Shown: positions 52,193-61,767, numbered from the stretch's first letter. The stretch: 64,000 nt of DNA from Sva-07 sp963710625 (GCA_963710625.1 CAVQBG010000008.1:1-64000), one strand, 5' to 3'. Made by a program: numbers and translations. The notes: generated by a model from the sequence alone, not told the origin.

Positions 52193-53682
52193 GCAGCTGC
52201 CCCGCCGCTCGTCGTCGGCTCGTCGCAGTCGCCGCGATCGGTGCCGTCGTCGCGACCGCTGCTGCTGTCGTCCGGTTGCGCCGCAGCGGCAGCATTGCGT
52301 CCGGCCACGCCGTCCACCGTTCGCGACTCCAGCGCAACACCCGACTCGCTCGTCTGGGAGCGCGGGTCGGCACCACCTACGCCACCACCGCGGCGCGCAA
52401 GACGTTCGCATCGGCCGAACGACGCGAGTCGCTCGACCGCGACCGCGAGCTGCGTTCCGCACAGCAGGTGGCCGACGAACTCGGCCACATGAAGGGCGCT
52501 CTGATGAAGCTCGGCCAGATGGCCAGCTATCTCGACGACGGCCTGCCCGAGCCGCTACGGCTGGCGCTGTCGCAGCTGCAGTCGAACGCACCGCCGATGT
52601 CGGTGGCACTCTCGATCGAGACGATCGAGAGTGAACTCGGCCGCCCCGTCGGGGAGGTGTTCGTCGAGTTCGATCCGAATCCGATCGCGGCCGCGTCCAT
52701 CGGGCAGGTCCACCGTGCGATCGTGCGCGACGACGCCACCGGCACGGAGCGAGCGGTGGCGGTCAAGGTCCAGTACCCCGGCGTCGCCGACGCGATCGTG
52801 GCCGACCTCCGCAATGCCGACCTGTTGGGGGCGGTGCTCCGTCAGGGGTTCGGCGGGCTCGATCCGGCCGAGATGGTCGACGAGATCAAGCTGCGCATCG
52901 CCGAGGAGACCGACTACGAACTGGAGGCTCGCAACCAACGGCGGTTCGCCGACTACTACCGCGATCATCCGTTCATCCGCATCCCCGCGGTGGTGCCGGA
53001 GCTGTCGACGAGACGGGTCCTCACCACCGAACTGGTCGAGGGCTACGGATGGTCCGAGCTGATGCGCCGCGAGCAGTCCGAACGTGACCGTGCCGGCGAG
53101 GTCATCTTCCGGTTCGTGTTCCGCAGCCTCTACCGGATGGGTGCGTTCAACGGCGACCCTCACCCCGGCAACTACATCTTCCACGACGACGGCACCGTGA
53201 CGTTCCTCGACTTCGGCCTCGTCAAGCACTTCAGCGACGGGGAGATGGCGACGTTCGGATCGATGGTCAGGGCAGCAGCCGTCGACCACGATCACGCCGA
53301 GTTCCGGGCGATCCTCGAACGCGCGGGGATGTTGCAGCCCGGGGCGCCGGTGACGACCGAGGCGGTCGGCGAGTACTTCTCCCACTTCTACGACACCGTG
53401 CGCACCGACGCCGAGATGACGTGGACCCGGGAGTACGCCAACTCGATCGTTCGGCACACGTTCGATCGAGCGAGCCCGATCAGCCAGTACGCGACGGTGC
53501 CGCGTGCGTTCGTGTTCATCCAGCGGATCAACCTCGGGCTCTATGCGTTGCTCGGCGAGCTCGGCGCCAGGGGCAACTACCGGCGGATCGCCTCGGAGCT
53601 GTGGCCGTTCGTCGACGCCGAGCCGTCGACCGAGCTCGGCCGCGCCGAGGCCGCATGGCTGGCGCAGCATCCCCATCCCTGA
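52189..53682 (+). CDS. AarF/ABC1/UbiB family atypical kinase
   Basis: 497 residues. An N-terminal hydrophobic helix (LVAVAAIGAVVATAAAVVRL) precedes the ABC1 domain: MKLGQMASYLDDGLP (KxGQ motif), AVKVQYPGV (ATP-site Lys), DYELEARNQ, GDPHPGNYIFH and FLDFGLVKHF (metal Asp). UbiB-type proteins support quinone or lipid metabolism and may act as ATPases. It starts with GTG 52189, overlapping the hydrolase stop. Confidence 0.9.
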   Translation: MSSCPAARRRLVAVAAIGAVVATAAAVVRLRRSGSIASGHAVHRSRLQRNTRLARLGARVGTTYATTAARKTFASAERRESLDRDRELRSAQQVADELGHMKGALMKLGQMASYLDDGLPEPLRLALSQLQSNAPPMSVALSIETIESELGRPVGEVFVEFDPNPIAAASIGQVHRAIVRDDATGTERAVAVKVQYPGVADAIVADLRNADLLGAVLRQGFGGLDPAEMVDEIKLRIAEETDYELEARNQRRFADYYRDHPFIRIPAVVPELSTRRVLTTELVEGYGWSELMRREQSERDRAGEVIFRFVFRSLYRMGAFNGDPHPGNYIFHDDGTVTFLDFGLVKHFSDGEMATFGSMVRAAAVDHDHAEFRAILERAGMLQPGAPVTTEAVGEYFSHFYDTVRTDAEMTWTREYANSIVRHTFDRASPISQYATVPRAFVFIQRINLGLYALLGELGARGNYRRIASELWPFVDAEPSTELGRAEAAWLAQHPHP

Positions 53683-53761
53683 TCGACGCGTTCTTCGGAG
53701 TTGGGTAAGGCTTCGAGACGCTGACGAGGGGAGGCCGACGTTCGCAAGTAGCGTCGGGCCG

Positions 53762-54709
53762 ATGCGCCGGACCCTCCCCGTACTTCTCGCCGCCACCCTG
53801 TTGTTCGCCGCGTGCAGCAGCGACGGCGACGCCGCCACCGCCGACGAAGTCTCCGACTCCACGACGGCCGCCACCGAGGTCGACACGACCGACGGCACGA
53901 GCGACGCCCCCGACACGACCGAGCTGGTGACGCCGCCGACCAACCCGGACAAGCCGGAGGTCGAGATCCCCGACGAGATCTCGACCGAGCTGACGGTCAC
54001 GGTGATCGAGCCCGGCACCGGTCCCGAGGCCGAGGCCGGCGACACGGTGGTCGTCGACTACGTCGGTGTCCGCTCGAGCGATGGCGTCGAATTCGACAAC
54101 AGCTACGACCGATTCGAACCGTTCCCGGTCGTGCTCGGCCAGGGCGGCGTCATCCAGGGATGGGACGACGGACTCGTCGGTGCCCAGGCGGGCGCGACGA
54201 TCCAGCTCGACATCCCGAGCGACCTCGCGTATGGCCCGGAAGCGCGTGGTGACATCATCGGTGAGAACGAAGCCCTGACGTTCCTGATCCAGGTGCGCGC
54301 CGTGATCCAGCCGCCCGACCCCGCCGACGCCCCCACCGAGGCCGGCGTGCCCGAGTCGGTCGGAGCGACGGAGACCACGGTGGTCGACGTGCGTGAAGGC
54401 GAGGGCGCCGAACTCGAACCCGGCCAGACCGGCGTGATCAACTACGTCCTGTTCCGCGGCGACAACCTCGCCGCGCTCGAGAGCAGCTGGGAGACGGAAC
54501 CGGTGCAGGTCGGCACCGCCGCCGTCGGGGGATTCCCCGGATTCGTCAAGGGCCTGCCGGGCATGAAGGTCGGCGGACGTCGGGCGATCATCATCCCACC
54601 CGACGATGCGTTCGGCCCCGAGGGCAATCCGCAGCTCGGACTGCCGGCCGGAACCGACATGATCCTGGTCGTCGACCTCCTGGGTGTGTACGGAACTCCC
54701 GAGAGCTGA
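53762..54709 (+). CDS. Lipoprotein with two FKBP-type peptidyl-prolyl isomerase domains
   Basis: 315 residues. Lipobox FAACSS, an acidic Thr-rich linker, and two FKBP domains: the first complete (GDTVVVDYVGVRSSDGVEFD, VIQGWDDGLVGAQAGA, DLAYGP), the second more divergent (GFVKGLPGMKVGGRRAIII, DDAFGPEGNPQLGLPAGTDM). It probably assists folding of exported proteins at the membrane surface. TAGCGT (53749-53754) lies 7 nt before the ATG. Confidence 0.9.
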   Translation: MRRTLPVLLAATLLFAACSSDGDAATADEVSDSTTAATEVDTTDGTSDAPDTTELVTPPTNPDKPEVEIPDEISTELTVTVIEPGTGPEAEAGDTVVVDYVGVRSSDGVEFDNSYDRFEPFPVVLGQGGVIQGWDDGLVGAQAGATIQLDIPSDLAYGPEARGDIIGENEALTFLIQVRAVIQPPDPADAPTEAGVPESVGATETTVVDVREGEGAELEPGQTGVINYVLFRGDNLAALESSWETEPVQVGTAAVGGFPGFVKGLPGMKVGGRRAIIIPPDDAFGPEGNPQLGLPAGTDMILVVDLLGVYGTPES

Positions 54710-54719
54710 CGCCCGCTGT

Positions 54720-55628
54720 TCAGGCGGGTTGGAGGTCGAGGCCGATGTCGAGCACACGGGCGGAGTGGGTCAGTTCTCCGACTGCGATGTAGTCGACGCC
54801 GGTCTCGGCGACCGCTCGTGCCGACTCCAACGTGAGGCCGCCGCTCGCTTCGAGACGGACGCCCGGCCTCATCTGGTCGCGTACGGCAACGGCTTCACGC
54901 ATCCGATCGGGTGTGAAGTTGTCGATCAACACCTCGTCGGCGCCTGCCGCGATCGCTTCTCGCAAGCCGTCGAGTGAGTCGACCTCGATCTCGACCGGGA
55001 TCGTCGCTTCGAGGTCTCGGACGCGCTCATAGGCTTCGGTGATCCCGCCGGCGGCCGCGATGTGGTTGTCCTTCACCAGCGCCATGTCGGACAGACCCAT
55101 GCGGTGGTTCGTGCCGCCACCACAGCGGACGGCGTACTTCTCCAGGGCTCGCAGTCCGGGCGTGGTCTTGCGGGTGTCACGCACCACGGCGACGGTTCCG
55201 TCGAGCGCGTCGGCCCACAGCCGGGTCGATGTGGCCACACCCGAGAGGTGGCACAGCAGGTTGAGCGCGGTGCGTTCGGCCGTGAGCAGCAGCCGCGTCG
55301 GCGCGGTGACCTCGGCGATCTTCCTTCCGGCTTCGACGCGGGCGCCGTCGGCGACCAGTGAGGTGAACTCGCTCGCGGCATCGCCGCACACGGTCTCGAC
55401 GACGGCGGCCACCACGGGCAGGCCGGCGATCACACCGGGAGCCCGAGCGCCGAAAGTGGCCGTGCTGTGCTGGTCGGCCTTGATCGTGGCCATCGAGGTG
55501 ACGTCGATGCCGCCCATCAGGTCCTCGACCACGGCGTCGCGCACGATTCCGGCGATCGCGTCGGGGTCGAGACCACCGTCGATCAGCGTGCGCCGCGTGG
55601 CCTCCGACAACGGGTGGAACACGAACAT
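54720..55628 (-). CDS. nadC: Quinolinate phosphoribosyltransferase
   Basis: 302 residues. It converts quinolinate and PRPP to nicotinate mononucleotide. VVRDTRKTTPGLRALEKYAV with CGGGTNHRMGLSDMALVKDN is the family signature; EIEVDSLDGLREAIAAGAD and GVDYIAVGELTHSA complete the barrel. It follows nadA, nadB and the MOSC gene on the same strand but has its own TACACT box 6 nt before the ATG. Confidence 0.94.
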   Translation of the reverse strand: MFVFHPLSEATRRTLIDGGLDPDAIAGIVRDAVVEDLMGGIDVTSMATIKADQHSTATFGARAPGVIAGLPVVAAVVETVCGDAASEFTSLVADGARVEAGRKIAEVTAPTRLLLTAERTALNLLCHLSGVATSTRLWADALDGTVAVVRDTRKTTPGLRALEKYAVRCGGGTNHRMGLSDMALVKDNHIAAAGGITEAYERVRDLEATIPVEIEVDSLDGLREAIAAGADEVLIDNFTPDRMREAVAVRDQMRPGVRLEASGGLTLESARAVAETGVDYIAVGELTHSARVLDIGLDLQPA

Positions 55629-55654
55629 GCGCCGAGTGTACGAGCACGACTGCA

Positions 55655-55673
55655 GCAGGGGTCAGACCCCTGC
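55655..55673. repeat. GGGGTCAGACCCC hairpin, copy 2
   Basis: GCAGGGGTC-A-GACCCCTGC, 9-bp arms around one base, between the MOSC and nadC genes. Same core as 62358-62374 and a variant of 23365-23393. Confidence 0.6.
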
Positions 55674-55681
55674 GGCAACGC

Positions 55682-56401
55682 TCAGGCGGTGACGATGACG
55701 GCGTCGCCGGGGCGGATGGGGCCACCGCCGAGGACCGAGGCGTACCACCGGCTCCAGCCGGGCTGCTCGACGTGGTCGATGCGGTTCCAGTGCCGCTCGG
55801 TGAAGCAGTCACCGATCGTGTGACACGGCGCGGCGGGACTGCTGATGCGCAGGCGGACGGTGCCGATCTCGATCGTCAGCCCACCACGAATCCGCGACCA
55901 GTCGACACCGCGGATCGTCAGGTTCTCGCCGGCCGCACCCGGACCGATCGGGTGGCCCTCCGCCACCAGTTCGTCGAGCCGCTCGGCGCTGTAGAGGCAG
56001 AGGGCCTGCCATGGCCGACCGTGATGACGGCGGTTGCTCTGTCCATCGCCCTCGATGCCACCGGATCCGACGACCGCCTCGGGGACCGCCAGCTTGGGGA
56101 CACCACCGCTCGACAACTGGATCGAGGCAACCGTCCCGACCATCGGCTCGAACGGATCGATCGAGCGCCGGATCGCGGCGAGTTCGTCGAGGCGGTGCAT
56201 GACCGCATGCGCCGCCACGACCGGGTCGTCGACGCCGTCGTGCGAGAACGTCGCCAGCGACGCCTCGTCGGGTGCTCCGGCGACGACGTAGCCGATCAGA
56301 TCGTCGGTGTGAGCGTGTGTTCGCTCGAGGTCGTCGTCGCTCCAACGACCGCCGTCGAAGCCACACACGTCACAGGTCAGCCGGCTGGTTGCGATGCTCA
56401 C
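55682..56401 (-). CDS. MOSC-domain protein with N-terminal DinB-like region
   Basis: 239 residues from GTG 56401. The N-terminal 90 residues begin with a Cys pair (CDVCGFDGG) and continue as a helical region with His residues (LERTHAHTDDLIGYV, DDPVVAAHAVMHRLDELAAI), reminiscent of DinB-like proteins. The C-terminal part is a MOSC domain: GGIEGDGQSNRRHHG, GENLTIRGVDW, and CHTIGDCF with the conserved Cys. MOSC domains handle sulfur or molybdenum-cofactor chemistry. It lies within the nad gene row, function there unknown. TACCAT precedes the start by 7 nt. Confidence 0.8.
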   Translation of the reverse strand: MSIATSRLTCDVCGFDGGRWSDDDLERTHAHTDDLIGYVVAGAPDEASLATFSHDGVDDPVVAAHAVMHRLDELAAIRRSIDPFEPMVGTVASIQLSSGGVPKLAVPEAVVGSGGIEGDGQSNRRHHGRPWQALCLYSAERLDELVAEGHPIGPGAAGENLTIRGVDWSRIRGGLTIEIGTVRLRISSPAAPCHTIGDCFTERHWNRIDHVEQPGWSRWYASVLGGGPIRPGDAVIVTA

Positions 56402-56460
56402 CGGCCCGATGGTAGGCGTTCTGGATGATGGACGCCGGGCGACGAGCGAGCGAACCCGGC

Positions 56461-58158
56461 TCAACCGACGACGGGGTCGGTCACGTCGAGCACTCCGGAC
56501 GCGTCGAGGGTGACGTCGAGGTGGCGGAGCCACTCGTCACGGGGTTCGGGGAAGTCCGAGCGGCGGTGGCAACCACGGCTCTCGGTGCGGGCCCGGGCGG
56601 CGGCGACGACGGCGGCGGCCACGGTCAGGATGTTCGTGCCTTCCCACGACCGACGCGACGGTTCGGGAGGCGCCACGACGTCGTCGCCGCTCTCGCCGGT
56701 CCGTTTGGCGGAGCGCATCGACCGGGCGATCGAGCCGAGCGCACCGGCGGCCGATGCGAGCGACAACTCGTCGCGCAGGACACCGACGTGCCGTGACATC
56801 ACTGCGCGCACCTCGCGCAGCCGTGCCGGATCCAACAGCGTGTGGTCGATGGGATCGTCGACGTCGACATCGATCGGCACACGGTCGGGCAGCTCCCATG
56901 CAAGGTCTCGGCCCACCCTCGTACCTGCCACCACCGACTCGGTGAGGCTGTTGGATGCGAGCCGGTTCGCGCCGTGCACACCCGTAGCCGACACCTCCCC
57001 GACGGCGAACAACCCGCGCAGGGAGGTCCGACCATCGAGTCCCGCGCGGATGCCTCCGCAGGCATAGTGCGCCGCCGGCGCCACCGGGATGCGATCGACC
57101 GCGGGGTCGAGGCCGATCTCTCGGCAGGCCTCGGTGATCGACGGGAACCGTTCGTGGAAGCGTTCACCGAGGTGCGTTGCGTCGAGATACACGTGGTCGT
57201 CGACACCGCCGGCGGCCTCCGCCATCCGGCGACTGATCGCGGCGGCCACGACGTCGCGTGGCGCCAGATCCTCCAGGGGATGCACACCCGCCATCACCCG
57301 CTCGCCGGCCGCGTCGTACAGGATCGCACCCTCACCTCGCACCGCCTCCGACACGAGGGCCTGCTGCCCGACCGCGTCGGGCCCGCGCCACATGACCGTG
57401 GGATGGAACTGCACGAACTCGATGTCGGTCACCGGAAGCCCGGCGCGCAGGGCCATCGCGACACCGTCACCGGTCACCGCGGGCGGGTTCGACGTGGAGG
57501 CGAAGACCTGGCCGTACCCGCCCGACGCAATCACGACCGCCCTGGCAGTGACCACGCCGACCGAGACGAGCACTCCGTGCTCGTCGGTCTTGCCGATGCG
57601 GACGCCACACACCTGACGCTCACCGTCGGCCCCGGTGCCGAGCACGAGGTCGAGCCCGAACGCGTGACCGAGCACCTCCACCCCCGCACCGATCGCCGAC
57701 TCGTCGAGGGTGCGCTGGACCTCGGCGCCCGACCGATCGCCACCGGAGTGCACGATCCGGTTGTGGCTGTGCCCACCCTCACGGGTGAGCGCGATGTCGG
57801 TGCCGCCATGTTCCGGATCGAATGCGGCGCCGAGACGCATGAGATAACGGATCGACTTGGGCGCCTCGGTGACCAGCTCGCGCACGACCGCCTCGTCGCA
57901 CAGACCCGCACCGGCCTCCAACGTGTCGCGCACGTGGTCCTCGATCGTGTCGGACGGGTGCAGCACCCCGGCGAGGCCACCCTGCGCCCACTGTGTGGAA
58001 CCCGCCGACAGGACGTCCTTCGTGACCACCAGGACGCTGCGGACCGGCCGCACGGCCAGCGCCGCCGACAGGCCTGCGGCACCCGAGCCGAGCACGACGA
58101 CGTCGACGTCGCGTTCCCAGGTGGCCGGCGGCGCGGCGAGCCGCCTCGGAAGGTTCAC
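56461..58158 (-). CDS. nadB: L-aspartate oxidase
   Basis: 565 residues. FAD flavoprotein oxidising L-aspartate to iminoaspartate for NAD synthesis. The Rossmann motif VVLGSGAAGLSAALAV is at the N-terminus; TQWAQGGLAGVLHPSDTIED, EGGHSHNRIVHSGGDRSGAE and HYACGGIRAGLDGRTSLRGL with GEVSATGVHGANRLASNSL are family motifs. It starts with GTG, 4 nt after the nadA stop. Confidence 0.95.
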   Translation of the reverse strand: MNLPRRLAAPPATWERDVDVVVLGSGAAGLSAALAVRPVRSVLVVTKDVLSAGSTQWAQGGLAGVLHPSDTIEDHVRDTLEAGAGLCDEAVVRELVTEAPKSIRYLMRLGAAFDPEHGGTDIALTREGGHSHNRIVHSGGDRSGAEVQRTLDESAIGAGVEVLGHAFGLDLVLGTGADGERQVCGVRIGKTDEHGVLVSVGVVTARAVVIASGGYGQVFASTSNPPAVTGDGVAMALRAGLPVTDIEFVQFHPTVMWRGPDAVGQQALVSEAVRGEGAILYDAAGERVMAGVHPLEDLAPRDVVAAAISRRMAEAAGGVDDHVYLDATHLGERFHERFPSITEACREIGLDPAVDRIPVAPAAHYACGGIRAGLDGRTSLRGLFAVGEVSATGVHGANRLASNSLTESVVAGTRVGRDLAWELPDRVPIDVDVDDPIDHTLLDPARLREVRAVMSRHVGVLRDELSLASAAGALGSIARSMRSAKRTGESGDDVVAPPEPSRRSWEGTNILTVAAAVVAAARARTESRGCHRRSDFPEPRDEWLRHLDVTLDASGVLDVTDPVVG

Positions 58159-58162
58159 GTCG

Positions 58163-59158
58163 TCACTCGGCGGTGGCCGACGGGGTGCCGATGGCGATCA
58201 TCCGCTCCACCGACAACCGGGCACGATCAGCGATCTCACGGTCGACGAACACCTCGTCGGTGCCGTCGCGCAGCGATCGCAGCAGCTTGGCAGGGGTGAT
58301 CATCTTCATGTACTTGCACACCGCGGCTCGGTTGACCGGCACGAAATCGGTGGTCGAGTTGACCTTCTCGAGCTGGTGGATCATCCCGGTTTCAGTGGCC
58401 ACGAGCACCTTCGCGGCCGATGTCGCTCGCGCCGCGTCGACCATGCCACCGGTCGAGAGGATCTTGGTGCGCTCAGCCGGCACGACCCCCGCCGACACGA
58501 GGTACAGCGCACTGGTGGCGCACCCGCACTCGGGGTGCACGAAGAGTTCGGCGTCGGGTTCGGCCTCGACCTGCGCCTTGAGATCGGCCCCGTTGATGCC
58601 GGCGTGCACATGACACTCGCCCATCCAGATGTGCATGTTGTCGCGGCCGGTGATCCGCTGGACGTGGGCGCCGAGGAACTGGTCGGGACAGAACAGCACC
58701 TCCTGGTCGCGCGGGATCGACTCGACGACCTCGACGGCGTTCGACGAGGTGCAGCAGATGTCGGTCTCGGCCTTCACCTCAGCCGTCGTGTTCACGTAGC
58801 TGACGACGACCGCACCGGGATGCTCCGCCTTCCATGCCCGGAGCTGCTCACCGTTGATCGTCTCGGCGAGGCTGCAGCCGGCCGCCGCATCAGGGATCAG
58901 GACGGTCTTGTCGTAGGCGAGGATCTTGGCCGACTCGGCCATGAAGTGCACGCCGCAGAACACGATCGTGGAGGCGTCGACCTGCGCGGCGATCCTCGAC
59001 AGTCCGAGCGAGTCGCCGACGTGGTGCGCGATGTCCTGGATCTCGGGCACCTGGTAGTTGTGGGCGAGGATGACGGCGTCTCGCTCCTCGGCGAGCTCGA
59101 GCACCTGTTCCTGCCAATCGCTCGGCAGGACCTCGACGTTGACGGCGGTCTCGGTCAC
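58163..59158 (-). CDS. nadA: Quinolinate synthase
   Basis: 331 residues. It condenses iminoaspartate with dihydroxyacetone phosphate on a 4Fe-4S cluster. The three cluster Cys are in VFCGVHFM, ICCTSSNA and FVHPECGCA; AHNYQVPEIQDIAHHVGDSL is the N-terminal signature. First gene of nadA-nadB-MOSC-nadC. TACGCT lies 6 nt before the GTG start. Confidence 0.95.
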   Translation of the reverse strand: MTETAVNVEVLPSDWQEQVLELAEERDAVILAHNYQVPEIQDIAHHVGDSLGLSRIAAQVDASTIVFCGVHFMAESAKILAYDKTVLIPDAAAGCSLAETINGEQLRAWKAEHPGAVVVSYVNTTAEVKAETDICCTSSNAVEVVESIPRDQEVLFCPDQFLGAHVQRITGRDNMHIWMGECHVHAGINGADLKAQVEAEPDAELFVHPECGCATSALYLVSAGVVPAERTKILSTGGMVDAARATSAAKVLVATETGMIHQLEKVNSTTDFVPVNRAAVCKYMKMITPAKLLRSLRDGTDEVFVDREIADRARLSVERMIAIGTPSATAE

Positions 59159-59232
59159 CCGGACAGCGTAGGCGGACCGGGTTCGGCTGCGGCCGCATCA
59201 GCGCCGGTGTCCGCAGGTTCTACGGTGAGGGG

Positions 59233-59658
59233 ATGGAAACGATCGTCGATCGCATCGTCGCTGCCGCCGGCCACTACGAGGGTCCGGGCGCCGGCTCCGA
59301 GAGCGGTCCGTTCACGGCGACGATCGACATCTCGCCGCTGCTCGACGGGATGGGTGCGGCGATCGACTACGTCGCCACCGACCCCGACGGCGAGGTCCTT
59401 CATCGCGAACACACCCTGCTCGCGTTCGACATGTGGTCCGGCGAGGCGACGCTGTACGTGCTGTGCGCCGAGTTGAGCGGGCTCGGGCAGTTGGTACAGG
59501 CCACGGAGTCGACGTTCAGCAACGGGCGAGGCACCGATGGGTTCGAGCTGCAGGTCGAGGTCGTCGTCGCCGACGACCGCATCGAGTACGTCTGGTCGTG
59601 GGGCGCCCCCGGTGAGGCGCTCACGGAGCAGTCACGAGCAACCGTCTCACTGCGATGA
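59233..59658 (+). CDS. Hypothetical small soluble protein
   Basis: 141 residues, acidic, predicted beta-rich, no Cys ladder or membrane segment. ESGPFTATIDISPLLDGMGA and HREHTLLAFDMWSGEATLYV suggest a lipocalin-like barrel; this is weak inference. TACGGT (59221-59226) lies 6 nt before ATG 59233, supporting a real leaderless gene. Its stop lies 3 bp from the end of the convergent iclR gene. Confidence 0.65.
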   Translation: METIVDRIVAAAGHYEGPGAGSESGPFTATIDISPLLDGMGAAIDYVATDPDGEVLHREHTLLAFDMWSGEATLYVLCAELSGLGQLVQATESTFSNGRGTDGFELQVEVVVADDRIEYVWSWGAPGEALTEQSRATVSLR

Positions 59659-59661
59659 GTC

Positions 59662-60306
59662 TCATCGCAGTGCGGTGGAGACCTGTTCGGCGGCTGCGGC
59701 CACGGCGGCGCCGAACCGACGGCCCGGTTGTCGGGTCAGGCGTTCGATCGGGCCGCTGACCGACAGCGCTGCCACCACTGCAGCGTCGCTGCTCACCACT
59801 GGCGCGCTCACCGAGGCGACGCCCGGTTCTCGCTCGCCGATGCTCTCGATCCAATCGGTCCGGCTCGTCTCACCCGACAGGACCCGACCGGCCGAGCCGA
59901 CGTCGAGGGGCAGCAGTGCTCCCTGTTGCACGATCCAGCGCAGACCGTGGGTCGACTCGAGCGACAGCACACAGCGCCGCTGGTCTCCCTCACGAACGAA
60001 GAGCTGCACGCTCTCGCCCGTGTCGTCGCGGAGCTGCTCCAGCACCGGCCGAGCAACCTCGACGAGCGGGAACCGTGCGGCGGCGGCCTCGCCGAGTGAC
60101 ACGAGACCCAGCCCGAGGTCGAAGCGTCCGTCGGCATCGCGCCGCAGGAGCCCGTGCGCCTCCAGCGAGGTGGCCAGGCGATGCGCGGTCGCGCGGGGGA
60201 GACCGGTCGTCGTCTGCAACTCGCCCAACGTGCAGGGGGCGGTCGCGACGGCCTGCATCACGATCACGGCCTTGTCGAGCACCCCGACGCCCGTTACGCT
60301 GTCCAT
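59662..60306 (-). CDS. IclR-family regulator of leuCD (NdgR/LtbR-like)
   Basis: 214 residues. The N-terminal winged helix (VLDKAVIVMQAVATAPCTLG, LQTTTGLPRATAHRLATSLE) is followed by a ligand-binding domain (VLEQLRDDTGESVQLFVREG). Regulators of this type, LtbR in Corynebacterium and NdgR in Streptomyces, lie divergent from leuCD and control it; this gene has the same position and start length. The palindrome at 60320-60338 is the probable operator. Confidence 0.92.
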   Translation of the reverse strand: MDSVTGVGVLDKAVIVMQAVATAPCTLGELQTTTGLPRATAHRLATSLEAHGLLRRDADGRFDLGLGLVSLGEAAAARFPLVEVARPVLEQLRDDTGESVQLFVREGDQRRCVLSLESTHGLRWIVQQGALLPLDVGSAGRVLSGETSRTDWIESIGEREPGVASVSAPVVSSDAAVVAALSVSGPIERLTRQPGRRFGAAVAAAAEQVSTALR

Positions 60307-60319
60307 ATCTCAAGAAGTC

Positions 60320-60338
60320 TATCCCATATATTGGGATA
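60320..60338. promoter_or_regulatory. IclR-type operator between iclR and leuC
   Basis: TATCCCA-TATAT-TGGGATA, a perfect 7-bp inverted repeat with a 5-bp centre, in the 51-bp gap between the two divergent genes. The AT-rich centre may also serve as a -10 element. Confidence 0.75.
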
Positions 60339-60357
60339 CGAGCAAGGAGCCGTCACG

Positions 60358-61767
60358 ATGGGCAAGACACTGCCGGAGAAGGTGTGGGAACGCCACCTGG
60401 TGCACTCGGCGCCGAACGAACCCGACCTGCTGTACATCGACCTGCACCTCGTCCACGAGGTCACGAGCCCCCAGGCATTCGATGGGCTCCGGCTCACCGG
60501 TCGTACCGTCCGCCGACCCGAGCTGACGATCGCCACGGAGGACCACAACGTCCCGACGGAGCACATCGACCAGCCGATCGCCGACCCGATCTCGGCGAAG
60601 CAGATCGACACGCTGCGGGCCAACACCGCCGAGTTCGGCATCACCAACTTCCCGATGGGTGATCCCGATCAGGGCATCGTCCACGTGATCGGCCCCGAGC
60701 AGGGGCGGACCCTGCCGGGCATGACGATCGTCTGCGGCGACTCGCACACCGCCACCCATGGCGCGTTCGGGGCGCTGGCGTTCGGCATCGGGACCAGCGA
60801 GGTCGAGCACGTGCTCGCCACCCAGACGCTGCCCCAGCAACGTCCGAAGTGGATGTCGGTCACCGTCGAGGGCGAGCTGCAGCCCGGCGTGACCGCCAAG
60901 GACGTCATCCTCGCGATCCTCGGCGAGATCGGCACCGGTGGCGGCATCGGACACGTGATCGAATATCGCGGCTCCGCGATCAGGGCGCTGTCGATGGAGG
61001 GCCGCATGACGGTCTGCAACATGTCGATCGAGGCCGGCGCCAAAGCGGGCATGATCGCACCCGACGAGACCACTCTGGAGTACCTCCACGGCCGCGCCAA
61101 CGCCCCGACCGGTGACGCCTGGGACGCAGCAGTCGCCGACTGGGCGACACTGCACTCCGACGACGATGCTGTGTGGGACAAGGAGGTCGTCCTCGACGCC
61201 GCCGCGATCCGACCCCACGTCACCTGGGGCACCAACCCCGGCCAGGTCGCACCGATCGACTCGGCCGTGCCGTCCCCCGACGACTACGACAACCCGACCA
61301 CGAAGGAGACCGTGGCCCGTGCGCTCGAGTACATGGGCCTGGAGCCGGGCACGCCGATGCGCGACGTCGCAGTCGACACCGTCTTCATCGGCTCGTGCAC
61401 CAACAGCCGCATCGAGGACCTCCGCGCCGCAGCCGCAGTGATGGAAGGGCGCACCGTCACCGTGCCGCGTGTGATGGTCGTTCCCGGCAGCCACGCCGTG
61501 AAGGCTCAGGCGATCGCGGAAGGGCTCGACCAGATCTTCATCGCGGCCGGTGCCGACTGGCGCGAGCCGGGATGCTCCATGTGTCTGGCGATGAACCCCG
61601 ACAAGCTGGCTCCAGGCGAGCGAGCGGCCAGCACCAGCAACCGCAATTTCGAGGGTCGTCAGGGCCGGGGCGGCCGCACGCACCTCGTCTCACCGGGCGT
61701 CGCTGCCGCAACCGCCATCAAGGGCACGTTCTGTACGCCTGCCGACCTGGAAGGAGTCACGTCATGA
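60358..61767 (+). CDS. leuC: 3-isopropylmalate dehydratase large subunit
   Basis: 469 residues. Aconitase-family 4Fe-4S enzyme; it isomerises isopropylmalate and, with CimA present, probably citramalate. Cluster Cys are in TVFIGSCTNSRIEDL and the pair in GCSMCLAMN; CGDSHTATHGAFGALAFGIG is the family signature. AAGGAG precedes the ATG. It overlaps leuD by ATGA and is divergent from the IclR regulator gene. Confidence 0.96.
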   Translation: MGKTLPEKVWERHLVHSAPNEPDLLYIDLHLVHEVTSPQAFDGLRLTGRTVRRPELTIATEDHNVPTEHIDQPIADPISAKQIDTLRANTAEFGITNFPMGDPDQGIVHVIGPEQGRTLPGMTIVCGDSHTATHGAFGALAFGIGTSEVEHVLATQTLPQQRPKWMSVTVEGELQPGVTAKDVILAILGEIGTGGGIGHVIEYRGSAIRALSMEGRMTVCNMSIEAGAKAGMIAPDETTLEYLHGRANAPTGDAWDAAVADWATLHSDDDAVWDKEVVLDAAAIRPHVTWGTNPGQVAPIDSAVPSPDDYDNPTTKETVARALEYMGLEPGTPMRDVAVDTVFIGSCTNSRIEDLRAAAAVMEGRTVTVPRVMVVPGSHAVKAQAIAEGLDQIFIAAGADWREPGCSMCLAMNPDKLAPGERAASTSNRNFEGRQGRGGRTHLVSPGVAAATAIKGTFCTPADLEGVTS

